Shown one piece after another: positions 51,981-61,186 of a stretch of 64,000 nt of DNA. The first letter of the stretch is position 1. Each line of letters begins with the position of its first letter. Below the pieces are notes generated by a model. It did not search any database and had not been told where the DNA came from. It saw only the letters and a program-made list of their open reading frames with translations. The translations under genes and the position numbers were made by a program. Origin of the DNA: Leptotrichia massiliensis (GTDB lineage Bacteria; Fusobacteriota; Fusobacteriia; Fusobacteriales; Leptotrichiaceae); NCBI RefSeq assembly GCF_900104625.1, contig NZ_FNVZ01000004.1, positions 372,001 to 436,000 on the forward strand, in the 5' to 3' direction.

Positions 51981-52930
51981 TGTCAGTTAACGAAAATAAA
52001 AAAGAAAAACTAATAGAAATGAAAAACTTAAAAAAATATTTTCCAATGAAAAAAAGACAAGTCTTAAAGGCTGTGGAAAATGTTACAATGGACATTTACA
52101 AAGGTGAAATTCTAAGTCTTGTAGGAGAATCAGGTTCTGGAAAAACTACACTTGGAAGAACTGTCAGTAGACTTTATACAAAGACAAATGGAGATATTTT
52201 ATTTAACGGAAAACCAGTAGAATCTTATGGAAGAAAAGAATTTACAAAAAAAGTGCAGATGATATTTCAAGATCCACAAGCCTCGCTTAATCCAAGAATG
52301 ACTGTCGGAGATATTATTGCTGAAGGAATTGATATTCACAAGCTAGCAACTTCAAAACAGGAAAGAATGGAAAGAGTTTACAGCCTTTTGGAAATTGTTG
52401 GACTAAACAGGGAGCATGCGAGCCGTTTTCCGCACGAATTTTCTGGAGGACAAAGACAGAGAATTGGGATTGCAAGAGCATTAGCCGTTGATCCAGAAGT
52501 GTTAGTGTGTGATGAGCCAATTTCAGCTCTGGATGTGTCAATTCAGGCACAAGTTGTAAATTTATTAAAGGACTTGCAAAAAGAAAGAAATTTGACTTTA
52601 CTATTTATCGCACATGATTTGTCAATGGTAAAATATATTTCAGACAGAGTAGCAGTTATGTATCGTGGAAAAGTAGTAGAACTGGGAACTCCAGAAGTTG
52701 TTTACAGCGACCCTGTTCATAGCTATACAAAGTCTCTTATTTCCGCTGTACCAATAGCAGATCCTGATTTCAAGAAAACATCAAAAATTGATATGGATGA
52801 ATCATATTTAAGAAGTCCAATGGGAGATGCTTCTGAAATAGGTATTATCCCTGAAACTCCTGAATTAACTGAATATAAGCCAGGACACTTTGTGGAAACT
52901 TCTTTTTTAAAGGAAAAAGGGCTTATTTAA
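51980..52930 (+). CDS. oppF: Oligopeptide ABC transporter ATPase OppF
   Basis: A 316-aa partner ATPase: Walker A GESGSGKTTL, MIFQDPQASLNPRMTV, signature FSGGQRQRIGIARAL, Walker B VLVCDEPISALD, IAHDLSMVKYISD, and the C-terminal HSYTKSLISAVPIADPD extension ending with a GHFVETS segment. It starts by overlapping the oppD stop, with GGAGGGGAAATA just upstream. OppD and OppF form the heterodimer that drives OppBC. The four binding proteins follow. Confidence 0.95.
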   Translation: MSVNENKKEKLIEMKNLKKYFPMKKRQVLKAVENVTMDIYKGEILSLVGESGSGKTTLGRTVSRLYTKTNGDILFNGKPVESYGRKEFTKKVQMIFQDPQASLNPRMTVGDIIAEGIDIHKLATSKQERMERVYSLLEIVGLNREHASRFPHEFSGGQRQRIGIARALAVDPEVLVCDEPISALDVSIQAQVVNLLKDLQKERNLTLLFIAHDLSMVKYISDRVAVMYRGKVVELGTPEVVYSDPVHSYTKSLISAVPIADPDFKKTSKIDMDESYLRSPMGDASEIGIIPETPELTEYKPGHFVETSFLKEKGLI

Positions 52931-52981
52931 TAAAATAAAGTAACAAAAAATATAATAAACAATTTGGAAAGGAAGTATTCT

Positions 52982-54583
52982 ATGAAAAAAACTTTTTTAG
53001 TATTTTGCTTAATTGTATCAATGTTTATTGTTTCTTGCGGGAAAGGAAGCAAAGCTGCTGGAAATTCCGTATCATTCAATATGGAAGCTGAACCGACTTC
53101 ATTAGATCCACAAATTTTGACTGATATGAGCGGACTTTTTATTACAAGCATGACTTATGAAAGCCTTGTAAGATTGAATGATAAAAATGACATTGTTCCT
53201 GCTGGAGCTGAAAGCTGGACTAAGTCAGATGATGGGAAAGTATGGACATTTAAAATTCGGCAAGGGATGAAATGGAGCAATGGAGATCCAGTTACAGCTA
53301 AAGACTACTACAATGGTATAAAAAGAGGAATAGAACCAAAAATAGCCTCTGAGTATGCATTTCTTGCTTATTATATTGAAAATGCGGAAGATTACAATAC
53401 TGGAAAATTAAAGGATTTTGAAAAAGTTGGGATAAAGGCAAAGGACGACTACACGCTTGAATTTACATTGTCACAACCTGCACCATTCTTTTTAAAGACA
53501 TTAATTATGCCAATCTATTTCCCGGTTAATGAAAAGGCGTTGGCTTCCAATGGAGATGGATATGCAACTGAAGCTAACAAGTCTATTTACAATGGACCGT
53601 TTATAATGGAAACATGGGTACACGACAATAAAGTTGTTATGAAAAAAAATCCTAACTACTGGAATGCTAAAAATATAAAGGTTGATACACTTACAGGTTT
53701 AATTGTAACTGACTTTGAAGCCGCTACAAATCTTTTTGAAAATAAAGAATTAGACTTGACAAAAATTTCAGTTGAAAAAATGGCAAACTATGAGGGGAAA
53801 CCTGAGTTACATAAATTTCCTGATGGAAGAGTTTATTACTTAGGATTTAATACGTCAAATCCTGTACTGAAAAATCAAAAGGTAAGAGAGGCGTTATCTC
53901 TTGCAATTGATAGAAAAGAACTTGTAAATAGTATCTTAAATGGAGCTGGAATTCTAGGTTCTGGAATTGTTTCAAACGGAACAGCTGGTGAAAAAGGCGA
54001 CTTTAGGGAAGAATCTGGAGATTTATTTGCAGAGTATGCAAAGATTAATGTAAAACAGCTGTTTGAAGAAGGGCTAAAAGAGCTGAATATGACTCCTGCA
54101 CAAGTTAAATTACATTTATTGGTAGATGAAAATGGAACTGGTAAAAAGGAAGCTGAATTTTATCAATCTCAATGGAAGGATAAATTGGGAATTGATGTAG
54201 ATGTGGAAGTTCTTACTAAAAAAGAAAGAATTGCACGTGCAAAAGCTGGAGAATTTGAAATTGTAAGATATGCCTGGGGACCTGATTATGCAGATCCTAT
54301 GACTTATTTGGAAATTTTCCACTCAAAGGCAAAGGATATTAACTTTGCTAAATATTCAAATCCTGAATATGACAAATTAATTGACTTGGCTAAAGTTAAT
54401 CAAGACAATAAAACTAGAATGGATGCGATGAAAAAAGCGGAAAAATTGTTAGCAAATAACTTTACATATTCAACGCTTTATTACGAAGTGGGGGTTTATT
54501 TGATAAATCCTAAGTTAAAAGGCGTTGTAATACGTTCAGTTGGAGATTCTATTGATTTTTATAACGCATCTATAACAAAATAG
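52982..54583 (+). CDS. oppA: Peptide ABC transporter substrate-binding lipoprotein OppA, copy 1
   Basis: A 533-aa SBP_bac_5 lipoprotein. The signal peptide ends FIVSC with Cys19 lipidated. The family start reads NMEAEPTSLDPQILTDMSG; VWTFKIRQGMKWSNGDPVTAKD is the conserved cluster-C core, and KNPNYWNAKNIKVD follows. ATG 52982 is preceded by GGAAAGGAAG. First of four tandem binding proteins behind oppF. It is the most diverged of the four, with EADFYQSQWKDKLGIDVDVEV in the second lobe. Confidence 0.95.
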   Translation: MKKTFLVFCLIVSMFIVSCGKGSKAAGNSVSFNMEAEPTSLDPQILTDMSGLFITSMTYESLVRLNDKNDIVPAGAESWTKSDDGKVWTFKIRQGMKWSNGDPVTAKDYYNGIKRGIEPKIASEYAFLAYYIENAEDYNTGKLKDFEKVGIKAKDDYTLEFTLSQPAPFFLKTLIMPIYFPVNEKALASNGDGYATEANKSIYNGPFIMETWVHDNKVVMKKNPNYWNAKNIKVDTLTGLIVTDFEAATNLFENKELDLTKISVEKMANYEGKPELHKFPDGRVYYLGFNTSNPVLKNQKVREALSLAIDRKELVNSILNGAGILGSGIVSNGTAGEKGDFREESGDLFAEYAKINVKQLFEEGLKELNMTPAQVKLHLLVDENGTGKKEAEFYQSQWKDKLGIDVDVEVLTKKERIARAKAGEFEIVRYAWGPDYADPMTYLEIFHSKAKDINFAKYSNPEYDKLIDLAKVNQDNKTRMDAMKKAEKLLANNFTYSTLYYEVGVYLINPKLKGVVIRSVGDSIDFYNASITK

Positions 54584-54691
54584 TATCCATATTTTCCATT
54601 CAAATAAAAATTATCTGAGTGGATAACTAAAATTAATAACGAAAAAAATTTACTAAATTTATTTGAACAAAAAGAAAGGGTGAGTGCGGAT

Positions 54692-56281
54692 ATGAAGAAA
54701 ATATTACTAATCTTTACAATATTACTGGCTTTCGTAATTTCGTGTGGAAGAAGCGGAGATTCAGAAACCTTGAAACTCAACTTAAAGGAAGAGGGGAAAT
54801 CTTATGATCCGCAGCTTGCAAATGATTCAACAGGAGAATTTGTGGATTCACTTATCGCTGAAACATTGACAAGACAGTCAGAAGATGGAAAATCTCTTCC
54901 TGGTGTGGCAGAAAAGTGGGAACACAACGAGAATTCAACAGTGTGGACATTCCACTTGAGAAAAAATGCAAAATGGAGCAACGGAGACCCTATTACTGCT
55001 AAAGACTTTAGAGATGGATGGATTAGAGCATTAAAGCCTGAAACGGCAGGAGAATATGCAGATAAATTATTTTACATAAAAAATGCCGAACAATTTAATG
55101 CAGGAAAAATTAAAGATGAAAATCAGCTTGGTATAAAGGTTGTTGATGATTACACATTGGAAGTTACATTGAACAATCCGCTTACATACTTTGATTCAAT
55201 TGTAAGAATACAGACTTATGCTCCTCTTAATAAAAAATTCTACGATAAAGTCGGAGAAAAGTATATGACATCTCCTGAAACGTCAATTTCATCAGGTGTC
55301 TACACAATAAAATCCTGGACAAGAGATTCAGAAATTGTATTTGAAAAAAATGAAAATTATTGGAATAAGGACAATATCAAATTAAAATTTGTAAAAATGT
55401 TATTCATAAATGACGCAAATGCCAGTGTAAATGCCTTTAAAAATGGAGAAATTGACTCAACAAACATCTCTATCGAGCAGGCTAAAGAGTTTAAAAATGA
55501 TAAACGTAAATTACTTACAAAAGACGGTTCTGTATGGTATATGACGTATAATATGAAAAATAAAGTTCTTGCAAACAAAAAAATTAGGCAAGCGTTGTCA
55601 CTTGCAGTAGACAGGGAAAAATTAATTACCGATGTTCTTGACAATACAGGAGAAGCAGCTTATACTTATACTACAAAAGGAGTAGGAATTACAGGCGTTT
55701 CAAAAGATTTCTCTGAAGAAGCAGGAAAAATTTTCCCAGCTTATAATCCACAAAAGGCAAAACAACTGCTAGCTGAAGGATTAAAAGAGCTAGGATTATC
55801 AAAATTACCTGATTTAACAATGATTTTCAATGATTCTGGAAATAATAAGGTTATTTCTGAATATATCCAGGAAAGTTTGAGAACAAATTTAGGAGTAAAC
55901 CTTAAAATCGAAGGAATGACATTCCAGTCAAGACTGGATAAAATGGAGCAAAGAGATTATGAAATCGCCCTTGCAGGCTACAATGGAGATTATAACGATG
56001 CAATTACCTACTTGGACAGATTCCTGACAAAAGATGGAAACAACTATTCAGATTACTCGAACTCTCGTTACGATGAACTTGTGAAAAAAGTTAAAAGCTC
56101 CGGAAATCAGGAAGAAAGAGTAAAAGATATGATTGAAATGGAAAGAATAATTGCAGAAGATATGCCTGTGGGATTACTTTACTACAGACAAAATACAAAA
56201 TTACTGAATCCAAGAGTTCATAATATTGTATTCAGTCCAATAGGAAAAGATTTTGTACTTGATAATACTTACATAAAATAG
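54692..56281 (+). CDS. Peptide ABC transporter substrate-binding lipoprotein, OppA copy 2
   Basis: A 529-aa SBP_bac_5 lipoprotein (Cys18 in VISCG). Core VWTFHLRKNAKWSNGDPITAKDF and ENYWNKDNIKLK. ATG 54692 is preceded by GGGTGAG; a GTG 12 bases upstream overlaps that site. Shares with copies 3 and 4 the ADREKLI/ALSLAVDRE and DAITYLD motifs. A separate copy with its own ribosome binding site and a 108-base spacer after copy 1, with no clear promoter. Likely binds a different peptide range. Confidence 0.93.
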   Translation: MKKILLIFTILLAFVISCGRSGDSETLKLNLKEEGKSYDPQLANDSTGEFVDSLIAETLTRQSEDGKSLPGVAEKWEHNENSTVWTFHLRKNAKWSNGDPITAKDFRDGWIRALKPETAGEYADKLFYIKNAEQFNAGKIKDENQLGIKVVDDYTLEVTLNNPLTYFDSIVRIQTYAPLNKKFYDKVGEKYMTSPETSISSGVYTIKSWTRDSEIVFEKNENYWNKDNIKLKFVKMLFINDANASVNAFKNGEIDSTNISIEQAKEFKNDKRKLLTKDGSVWYMTYNMKNKVLANKKIRQALSLAVDREKLITDVLDNTGEAAYTYTTKGVGITGVSKDFSEEAGKIFPAYNPQKAKQLLAEGLKELGLSKLPDLTMIFNDSGNNKVISEYIQESLRTNLGVNLKIEGMTFQSRLDKMEQRDYEIALAGYNGDYNDAITYLDRFLTKDGNNYSDYSNSRYDELVKKVKSSGNQEERVKDMIEMERIIAEDMPVGLLYYRQNTKLLNPRVHNIVFSPIGKDFVLDNTYIK

Positions 56282-56390
56282 TTAATTAAAGATAAATACA
56301 AATTTAGGATACTGCTTAAATGTATGTTTCTAAAGCTGTTTATTATAATTTTATTTGTAAAAAAATATATAATATAGAAGGAGAATTTTT

Positions 56391-57980
56391 ATGAAAAAGA
56401 TGTTATTTTTATTGATGATGTTAGTTTTCATCATGTCTTGCGGAAAAAGTGGAGGAAGCGCCAAGACGTTTACTTTAAATCTGACGGATGAACCAAAATC
56501 TATTGATCCGCAAATATCAACAGATATTGGAGGAGGGACTGTCAACGATCTTTTAATGGAAGGATTGACTAGAAAAGGGAAAAATGGAACATTTGAGCCA
56601 GGACTTGCTAAAAATTGGGAAAAATCAGAAGATGGGTTAAAATGGACATTTCATTTGAGGGATAATCTAAAATGGAGCAACGGTGATCCAATTACTGCCC
56701 AAGACTTTAAAAATGGGTGGCTTCGTGCATTAAAACCTGAAACAGCTTCTGAATATGCATACATGCTTTATCCAATAAAAAATGCAGAAAAATATAATAA
56801 AAAAGAAGGAACTGCCGAAGAAGTTGGGATAAAAGTTATTGACGACAAGACTCTAGAAGTAGAACTTGGAGCTCCAGTTCCATATTTTGACAGTCTTGTA
56901 GCATTTAAAACTTATATGCCGTTAAATCAAAAATTCTTTGATGAAACAAAGGAGGCGTATTTTACAGAATCTGATAAAACTATGTCTTCAGGTCCCTATA
57001 CTATGGAAAGCTGGACACATGGCTCAGAAATAGTATTCAAAAAAAATCCTAATTACTGGGATGCGGATAATGTAAAAATAGAAAATGTTGTATATAAAAT
57101 AATTCCTGATAATAATTCAGCATTAAATGCGTTTAATAACAAGGAAGTAGATGTAACTTCAATTACAGCTGAACAAGCCAAAGGATTTAAAGACAATCCA
57201 AGACTAATTTCAAATAACGATGGGTCAGTGTGGTATCTATTATTTAACTTTAATAATAAGACACTAGCAAATGTAAAAATTAGAAAAGCTCTTCTTATGG
57301 CAGTTGACAGAGAAGGTTTAGTAAATAACATATTAAATGGATATGGAACTGCTGCAAAAACTCTTGTTCCAAAAGGAATTGGAATAAAAGGATTAAATGA
57401 CAAAGATTTCACAGAGGAAGTTCCTACTTCAATATTAGGATATAATCCTCAAGAAGCTAAAAAATTACTTGAAGAAGGACTTAAAGAAACAGGAGCTACA
57501 AAATTCCCTGATATGTCTATGTTAATTAATGAAAGTGGAAACAATAAGGTTATTGCAGAATATATTCAAGAACAGTTAAGAAAAAATTTAGGTATTGAAT
57601 TAAATCTGGAAATAATGACTGCTCAAGAAAGATTCTCAAGAATGAAGCAAAAAAACTTTGACTTAGTTCTTGCAGGATGGTCTGGAGATTATCCTGATGC
57701 AATTACATACTTAGATTTATTTGAATCAACAGGTGGAACTAACTATGGTTCATATAAAAACCCTCAATATGATGCTTTAGTTAAAACTGTCAGAGGAACA
57801 GCCGATCAAAATGTCAGAATTCCTGCACTTGTTAAAATTGAAGGAATAATCGCAGAAGATGTACCGGTTGGTGTGCTTTTCCATAGACAAAAACAATATC
57901 TGGTTAGTGAAAGAGTTCAAGGACTTGGATTTGTTGCAGTTAGTGGAGAATACTATTTTGGAAATCTATCATTAAAATAA
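56391..57980 (+). CDS. Peptide ABC transporter substrate-binding lipoprotein, OppA copy 3
   Basis: A 529-aa SBP_bac_5 lipoprotein (Cys17 in IMSCG). Core NLTDEPKSIDPQIST, WTFHLRDNLKWSNGDPITAQDF and KNPNYWDADNVKIE. It is closer to copy 4 than to copies 1 and 2 (shared YMPLNQKF, NEVDVT/KEVDVT and DxDVTSITAEQAK segments), so these two arose by the most recent duplication. GAAGGAGAATTTTT precedes the ATG. A strong terminator hairpin follows within 11 bases of the stop. Confidence 0.93.
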   Translation: MKKMLFLLMMLVFIMSCGKSGGSAKTFTLNLTDEPKSIDPQISTDIGGGTVNDLLMEGLTRKGKNGTFEPGLAKNWEKSEDGLKWTFHLRDNLKWSNGDPITAQDFKNGWLRALKPETASEYAYMLYPIKNAEKYNKKEGTAEEVGIKVIDDKTLEVELGAPVPYFDSLVAFKTYMPLNQKFFDETKEAYFTESDKTMSSGPYTMESWTHGSEIVFKKNPNYWDADNVKIENVVYKIIPDNNSALNAFNNKEVDVTSITAEQAKGFKDNPRLISNNDGSVWYLLFNFNNKTLANVKIRKALLMAVDREGLVNNILNGYGTAAKTLVPKGIGIKGLNDKDFTEEVPTSILGYNPQEAKKLLEEGLKETGATKFPDMSMLINESGNNKVIAEYIQEQLRKNLGIELNLEIMTAQERFSRMKQKNFDLVLAGWSGDYPDAITYLDLFESTGGTNYGSYKNPQYDALVKTVRGTADQNVRIPALVKIEGIIAEDVPVGVLFHRQKQYLVSERVQGLGFVAVSGEYYFGNLSLK

Positions 57981-57990
57981 CTTAAATTAT

Positions 57991-58017
57991 GGGGGTATCA
58001 TGTTATACCCCCTTATT
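57991..58017 (+). terminator. Strong hairpin between OppA copies 3 and 4
   Basis: Perfect 8-bp stem GGGGGTAT (57991-57998) / ATACCCCC (58005-58012), 6-base loop, then TTATTTATTTT. It probably reduces read-through into copy 4, making its expression lower or processed separately. Confidence 0.85.
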
Positions 58018-58057
58018 TATTTTCAAGAAATATTTAAAAATAGGAGGTAATATATTA

Positions 58058-59644
58058 ATGAAAAAACTGCTTTTAATATTAACGTTACTAATGTTTGCAC
58101 TTTCATGTGGAAATAAAAATGGAGGTAATGGCAGCACATTTACATTAAATATTGTTACAGAACCAACTTCAATTGATCCACAAATAACTACAGATGTTCC
58201 AGGTGGAACTGTTGATGAATTGATTTTGGAAGGACTTTTGAGAAAAGATAAAACTGGAAAATCAGTAGCTGGAATTGCTGAAAAATGGGAAAAATCAGAA
58301 GATGGTCTTGTATGGACATTTCATTTAAGAGATGGAGTAAAATGGAGCAATGGAGATCCTGTTACTGCAAATGACTTTAGAGCAGGATGGCTTCGTGGGT
58401 TAAATCCTGACACAGCAGCGGGTAACGCAAGTATGCTATTCGTAATAAAAAATGGAGAAAACTATAATTCTAAAAAAGTTTCAGAAAATGAAGTTGGAAT
58501 AAAAGTTATTGACAATAAGACTTTACAAGTAACTTTGGAAGCACCTACTCCATATTTTGATGATTTAGTTACATTTAAATCATTTATGCCGTTAAATCAA
58601 AAATACTATGCTGAAGTAAAAGATAAATACTTTACAGAAGCTGAATTTACGATTTCAAACGGTCCTTATACATTAGAAAGCTGGACTCATGATTCAGAAC
58701 TAAAATTTAAGAAAAATCCTAATTACTGGGATGCTAAAAATGTAAATACAGATAATGTTGTATTAAAAATAATAGCTACAGATTCAGCTGTTAATGCCTT
58801 TAAAAATAAAGAAGTTGACGTAACAGCAGTTACATTTGAACAAGCAAAAGAATTTGCTGGAAAAAAAGAACTTGTAAAAGCAGATGATGGTGGAATTTAC
58901 TATTTGTTATTCAACACAGGAGAAAATGTATTTAAAAACGCAAAAGTAAGACGAGCATTAACTATGGCGATAAACAGAGAAGAGCTTATCAATAAAGTCC
59001 TTGAAGGTTCTGAAAAAATTACTAAAGCATTTACTCCAAGTGGAATTGGATTAAATGGACTTGAAAAAGATTTCGCTTCTGAAGTTACAACTGACCAACC
59101 TAAATTTAATGCAGAAGAAGCTAAAAAATTATTGGCAGAAGGACTTAGAGAAGAAGGATTATCAGAACTTCCAAGATTTGAAATTTTATTTAACGACACA
59201 GGAAGCAGAAAAGCTATTGCTGAATATATTCAAGAAAACTTGAGAAATAACTTAGGTGCAAATGTTGAATTAGACGTTGTAACTGGTAAAGAACGTATTG
59301 AAAGAACTAAAAAACGTGATTACCAGATTGCACTTATGAACTGGACTGGAGATTTCCTAGATCCAATTACATATTTAGATTTATTTGAGAGCAAAAACGC
59401 AAATAATCGTGGAGATTTCAAAAATGCAAGATATGATGAACTAACAAAAATTGTAAAAGGCTCTGCTGATCCAAAAGTAAGAGTTCCAGCAATGTTGGAA
59501 ATGGAAAAACTTATCTCTGAAGAGCAGCCAGTTACAATCTTGTTCCAAAAACAAAAACTTTACTTAGTAAATCCAAAAGTTAAAAATCTAGGATTTGTAT
59601 CAATTGGTGGAGAGTTCTTTATAAGAGATGTTGTAATGAATTAA
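58058..59644 (+). CDS. Peptide ABC transporter substrate-binding lipoprotein, OppA copy 4
   Basis: A 528-aa SBP_bac_5 lipoprotein (Cys17 in ALSCG). Core NIVTEPTSIDPQITTDVPGG, VWTFHLRDGVKWSNGDPVTANDF, KNPNYWDAKNVNTD and WTGDFLDPITYLDLFES. ATG 58058 lies after AGGAGG (58042-58047). A 23-codon in-frame extension upstream would run across the terminator hairpin and lacks signal-peptide character, so it is rejected. Last gene of the opp cluster; the gap to gmhB is 429 bases. Confidence 0.93.
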   Translation: MKKLLLILTLLMFALSCGNKNGGNGSTFTLNIVTEPTSIDPQITTDVPGGTVDELILEGLLRKDKTGKSVAGIAEKWEKSEDGLVWTFHLRDGVKWSNGDPVTANDFRAGWLRGLNPDTAAGNASMLFVIKNGENYNSKKVSENEVGIKVIDNKTLQVTLEAPTPYFDDLVTFKSFMPLNQKYYAEVKDKYFTEAEFTISNGPYTLESWTHDSELKFKKNPNYWDAKNVNTDNVVLKIIATDSAVNAFKNKEVDVTAVTFEQAKEFAGKKELVKADDGGIYYLLFNTGENVFKNAKVRRALTMAINREELINKVLEGSEKITKAFTPSGIGLNGLEKDFASEVTTDQPKFNAEEAKKLLAEGLREEGLSELPRFEILFNDTGSRKAIAEYIQENLRNNLGANVELDVVTGKERIERTKKRDYQIALMNWTGDFLDPITYLDLFESKNANNRGDFKNARYDELTKIVKGSADPKVRVPAMLEMEKLISEEQPVTILFQKQKLYLVNPKVKNLGFVSIGGEFFIRDVVMN

Positions 59645-59799
59645 CTTAATGTAAGGGTATCACATGCCATGCCTTTATAATTTTGATTGAGTAATTATTT
59701 TAATTAAATTAATACTAAACCTCGTTTAAAAATGAAAATAAATTTTTATAATAGGGGGGTTCAACAGCTAATTCATAATCATTCAACTTTTTTATTTTC

Positions 59800-59925
59800 G
59801 TAGGATTGCTCATTGTCGCAAATCCTACAACCTATGACCAGTCTACGACATTTTTCTGTACTGACAAAAAACTCGCTATGCTCAAACAGTTTTGCCAGCA
59901 CAGAAAAATTCTCCGACGGGTTATT
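59800..59925 (-). repeat. Two-hairpin dispersed intergenic element, copy C
   Basis: Minus strand. Hairpin 1 has 20-nt arms at 59909-59890 and 59869-59850, fully paired with two G-U wobbles on the minus strand (A-C mismatches on the plus strand). Its loop region reads CTGTTTGAGCATAGCGAG. Hairpin 2 has perfect arms GTAGGATT / AATCCTAC (59828-59821 and 59807-59800 in minus-strand order) around a TGCGACAATG-type loop. The rest of the 59645-60073 gap holds no gene; a weak AAGGGTAT/ATGCCTTT hairpin follows the last oppA stop. Confidence 0.7.
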
Positions 59926-60073
59926 TATACTAGAATTTGATTTAAAAATTTAATCATTTAAAAATATTAGATTTATACCCTTTATTAGAAAAATTTGTAA
60001 TAAATTCGTTATTTAAATAGAGGTTAATATAAAGTAAATTAGTGAATATTTTAATAAAAAGGAATATAATTTT

Positions 60074-60637
60074 ATGAAAAATAAATTTATCCTGCTGGAT
60101 AGAGATGGTGTAATAAATGTAGAGAAATCATATTTATATAAAATCGAAGATTTTGAATACGAAAAAAATGTAATTAAAGGACTTCATGAATTACGTGATT
60201 TAGGGTATAAATTTGCGATTATAACAAATCAATCTGGAATTGCGAGAGGATATTACACAGAAGAAGACTATTTAAAATTACAGGATTTTATTGAAAAAGA
60301 TTTGTTAAAACATGGGATAAAGATTGAAAAATCATATTTTTGCCCACACCATCCAAATGGAACTGGAAAATATGGTATTGAATGTAATTGCCGAAAGCCG
60401 AATACTGGTAATTTTGAACTGGCGATAAATGAATTTAATATTGATACTAAAAATTCCTTTATGATAGGCGATAGGCCAACTGATTTGATTCCAGCAGAAA
60501 AATTGGGGATTACTCCCGTTTTAATAAAAACAGGCTATGGACTGAAAAGCCTTGAAAAATTGAGAAATACTAATTTACATTCAATTGTTGTAGATGATAT
60601 TCTAGATTTTGCAGAAATTTTAAAGAATAAAAAATAA
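60074..60637 (+). CDS. gmhB: D-glycero-beta-D-manno-heptose 1,7-bisphosphate 7-phosphatase family (GmhB-like)
   Basis: A 187-aa HAD-IIIA phosphatase that makes heptose-1-phosphate for the LPS inner core or S-layer glycans. LLDRDGVIN contains Asp9 and Asp11; TNQSGIARGYY is motif II. The GmhB-specific zinc loop is present (CPHHPNGTG ... CNCRKPNTG), and MIGDRPTDL is motif IV. Length fits the family. It could be HisB-N-like, but the zinc loop and context without his genes favour GmhB. A terminator follows. Confidence 0.9.
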   Translation: MKNKFILLDRDGVINVEKSYLYKIEDFEYEKNVIKGLHELRDLGYKFAIITNQSGIARGYYTEEDYLKLQDFIEKDLLKHGIKIEKSYFCPHHPNGTGKYGIECNCRKPNTGNFELAINEFNIDTKNSFMIGDRPTDLIPAEKLGITPVLIKTGYGLKSLEKLRNTNLHSIVVDDILDFAEILKNKK

Positions 60638-60639
60638 AC

Positions 60640-60677
60640 AAAAAAGGACATTGATTAAACACATTGTCCTTTTTTCT
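60640..60677 (+). terminator. Terminator after gmhB
   Basis: AAAAAGGACA (60641-60650) pairs with TGTCCTTTTT (60665-60674); T run continues. Confidence 0.88.
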
Positions 60678-60759
60678 TAAAAAAATTTTTATATAATATC
60701 TTTATAATAAATTTAATCTTTCATAGAATAATCTTTTAATTAAAAGTTTATAAAAATCA

Positions 60760-60787
60760 TTGACTTTTGGAAAAAATATGGGATAAT
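60760..60787 (+). promoter_or_regulatory. Promoter upstream of the pckA leader
   Basis: TTGACT (60760-60765), 16-base spacer, GATAAT (60782-60787). The transcript would run about 395 bases before pckA. Confidence 0.7.
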
Positions 60788-60807
60788 ATTAATGTAGGGA
60801 GAAAATA

Positions 60808-60870
60808 ATGTTGAATATAAATATAAACAATTATATAGTAGATATGGATCTTAAAAGTGCTGTTAAATAG
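60808..60870 (+). CDS. 20-aa small ORF in the pckA leader
   Basis: ATG 60808 lies 6 bases after AGGGAG (60796-60801) and opens a 20-codon frame (MLNININNYIVDMDL...) ending at TAG 60868-60870. After the TAG the same frame stays open for about 22 more codons (SFKIHFKKMFTIKLYFFDTDSQ region), so it may be a broken short gene. Both the promoter and the ribosome binding site are good. It could be a leader peptide or a relic; no family recognised. Confidence 0.4.
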   Translation: MLNININNYIVDMDLKSAVK

Positions 60871-61083
60871 TCTTTTAAAATACATTTTAAAAAAATGTTC
60901 ACTATAAAATTGTATTTTTTTGATACAGACTCACAATAAAACATAATTTTTTTAAAGTAAATTATTGAAACTCTTTTAACTTAATTTTTAAAAGAACATT
61001 ATTACAAATTTAACATTACCCAAAAAATTCAAAATCAAAATATTTAAAATTAAAGTTTTAAAAATTAATATTGTTTTGTCTTT

Positions 61084-61107
61084 CCCTACTATAGTGTAGG
61101 GATTTTT
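61084..61107 (+). terminator. Terminator in the pckA leader
   Basis: Perfect stem CCCTAC (61084-61089) / GTAGGG (61096-61101), 6-base loop, then ATTTTTC. It lies between the upstream promoter and the pckA start, and so could act as an attenuator. Between the small ORF and this hairpin I see only AT-rich sequence. Confidence 0.75.
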
Positions 61108-61186
61108 CTTATCTAAAATTACAAAAAACTAATTAATGAAAATATATAAATATTATTAAAATTTTCAAACATGTGGAGGAAGTATT

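Noticed and set aside
57989-58057. N-terminal extension of the fourth OppA
   Set aside because: It would translate through a terminator hairpin and push the signal peptide inward; AGGAGG supports ATG 58058.
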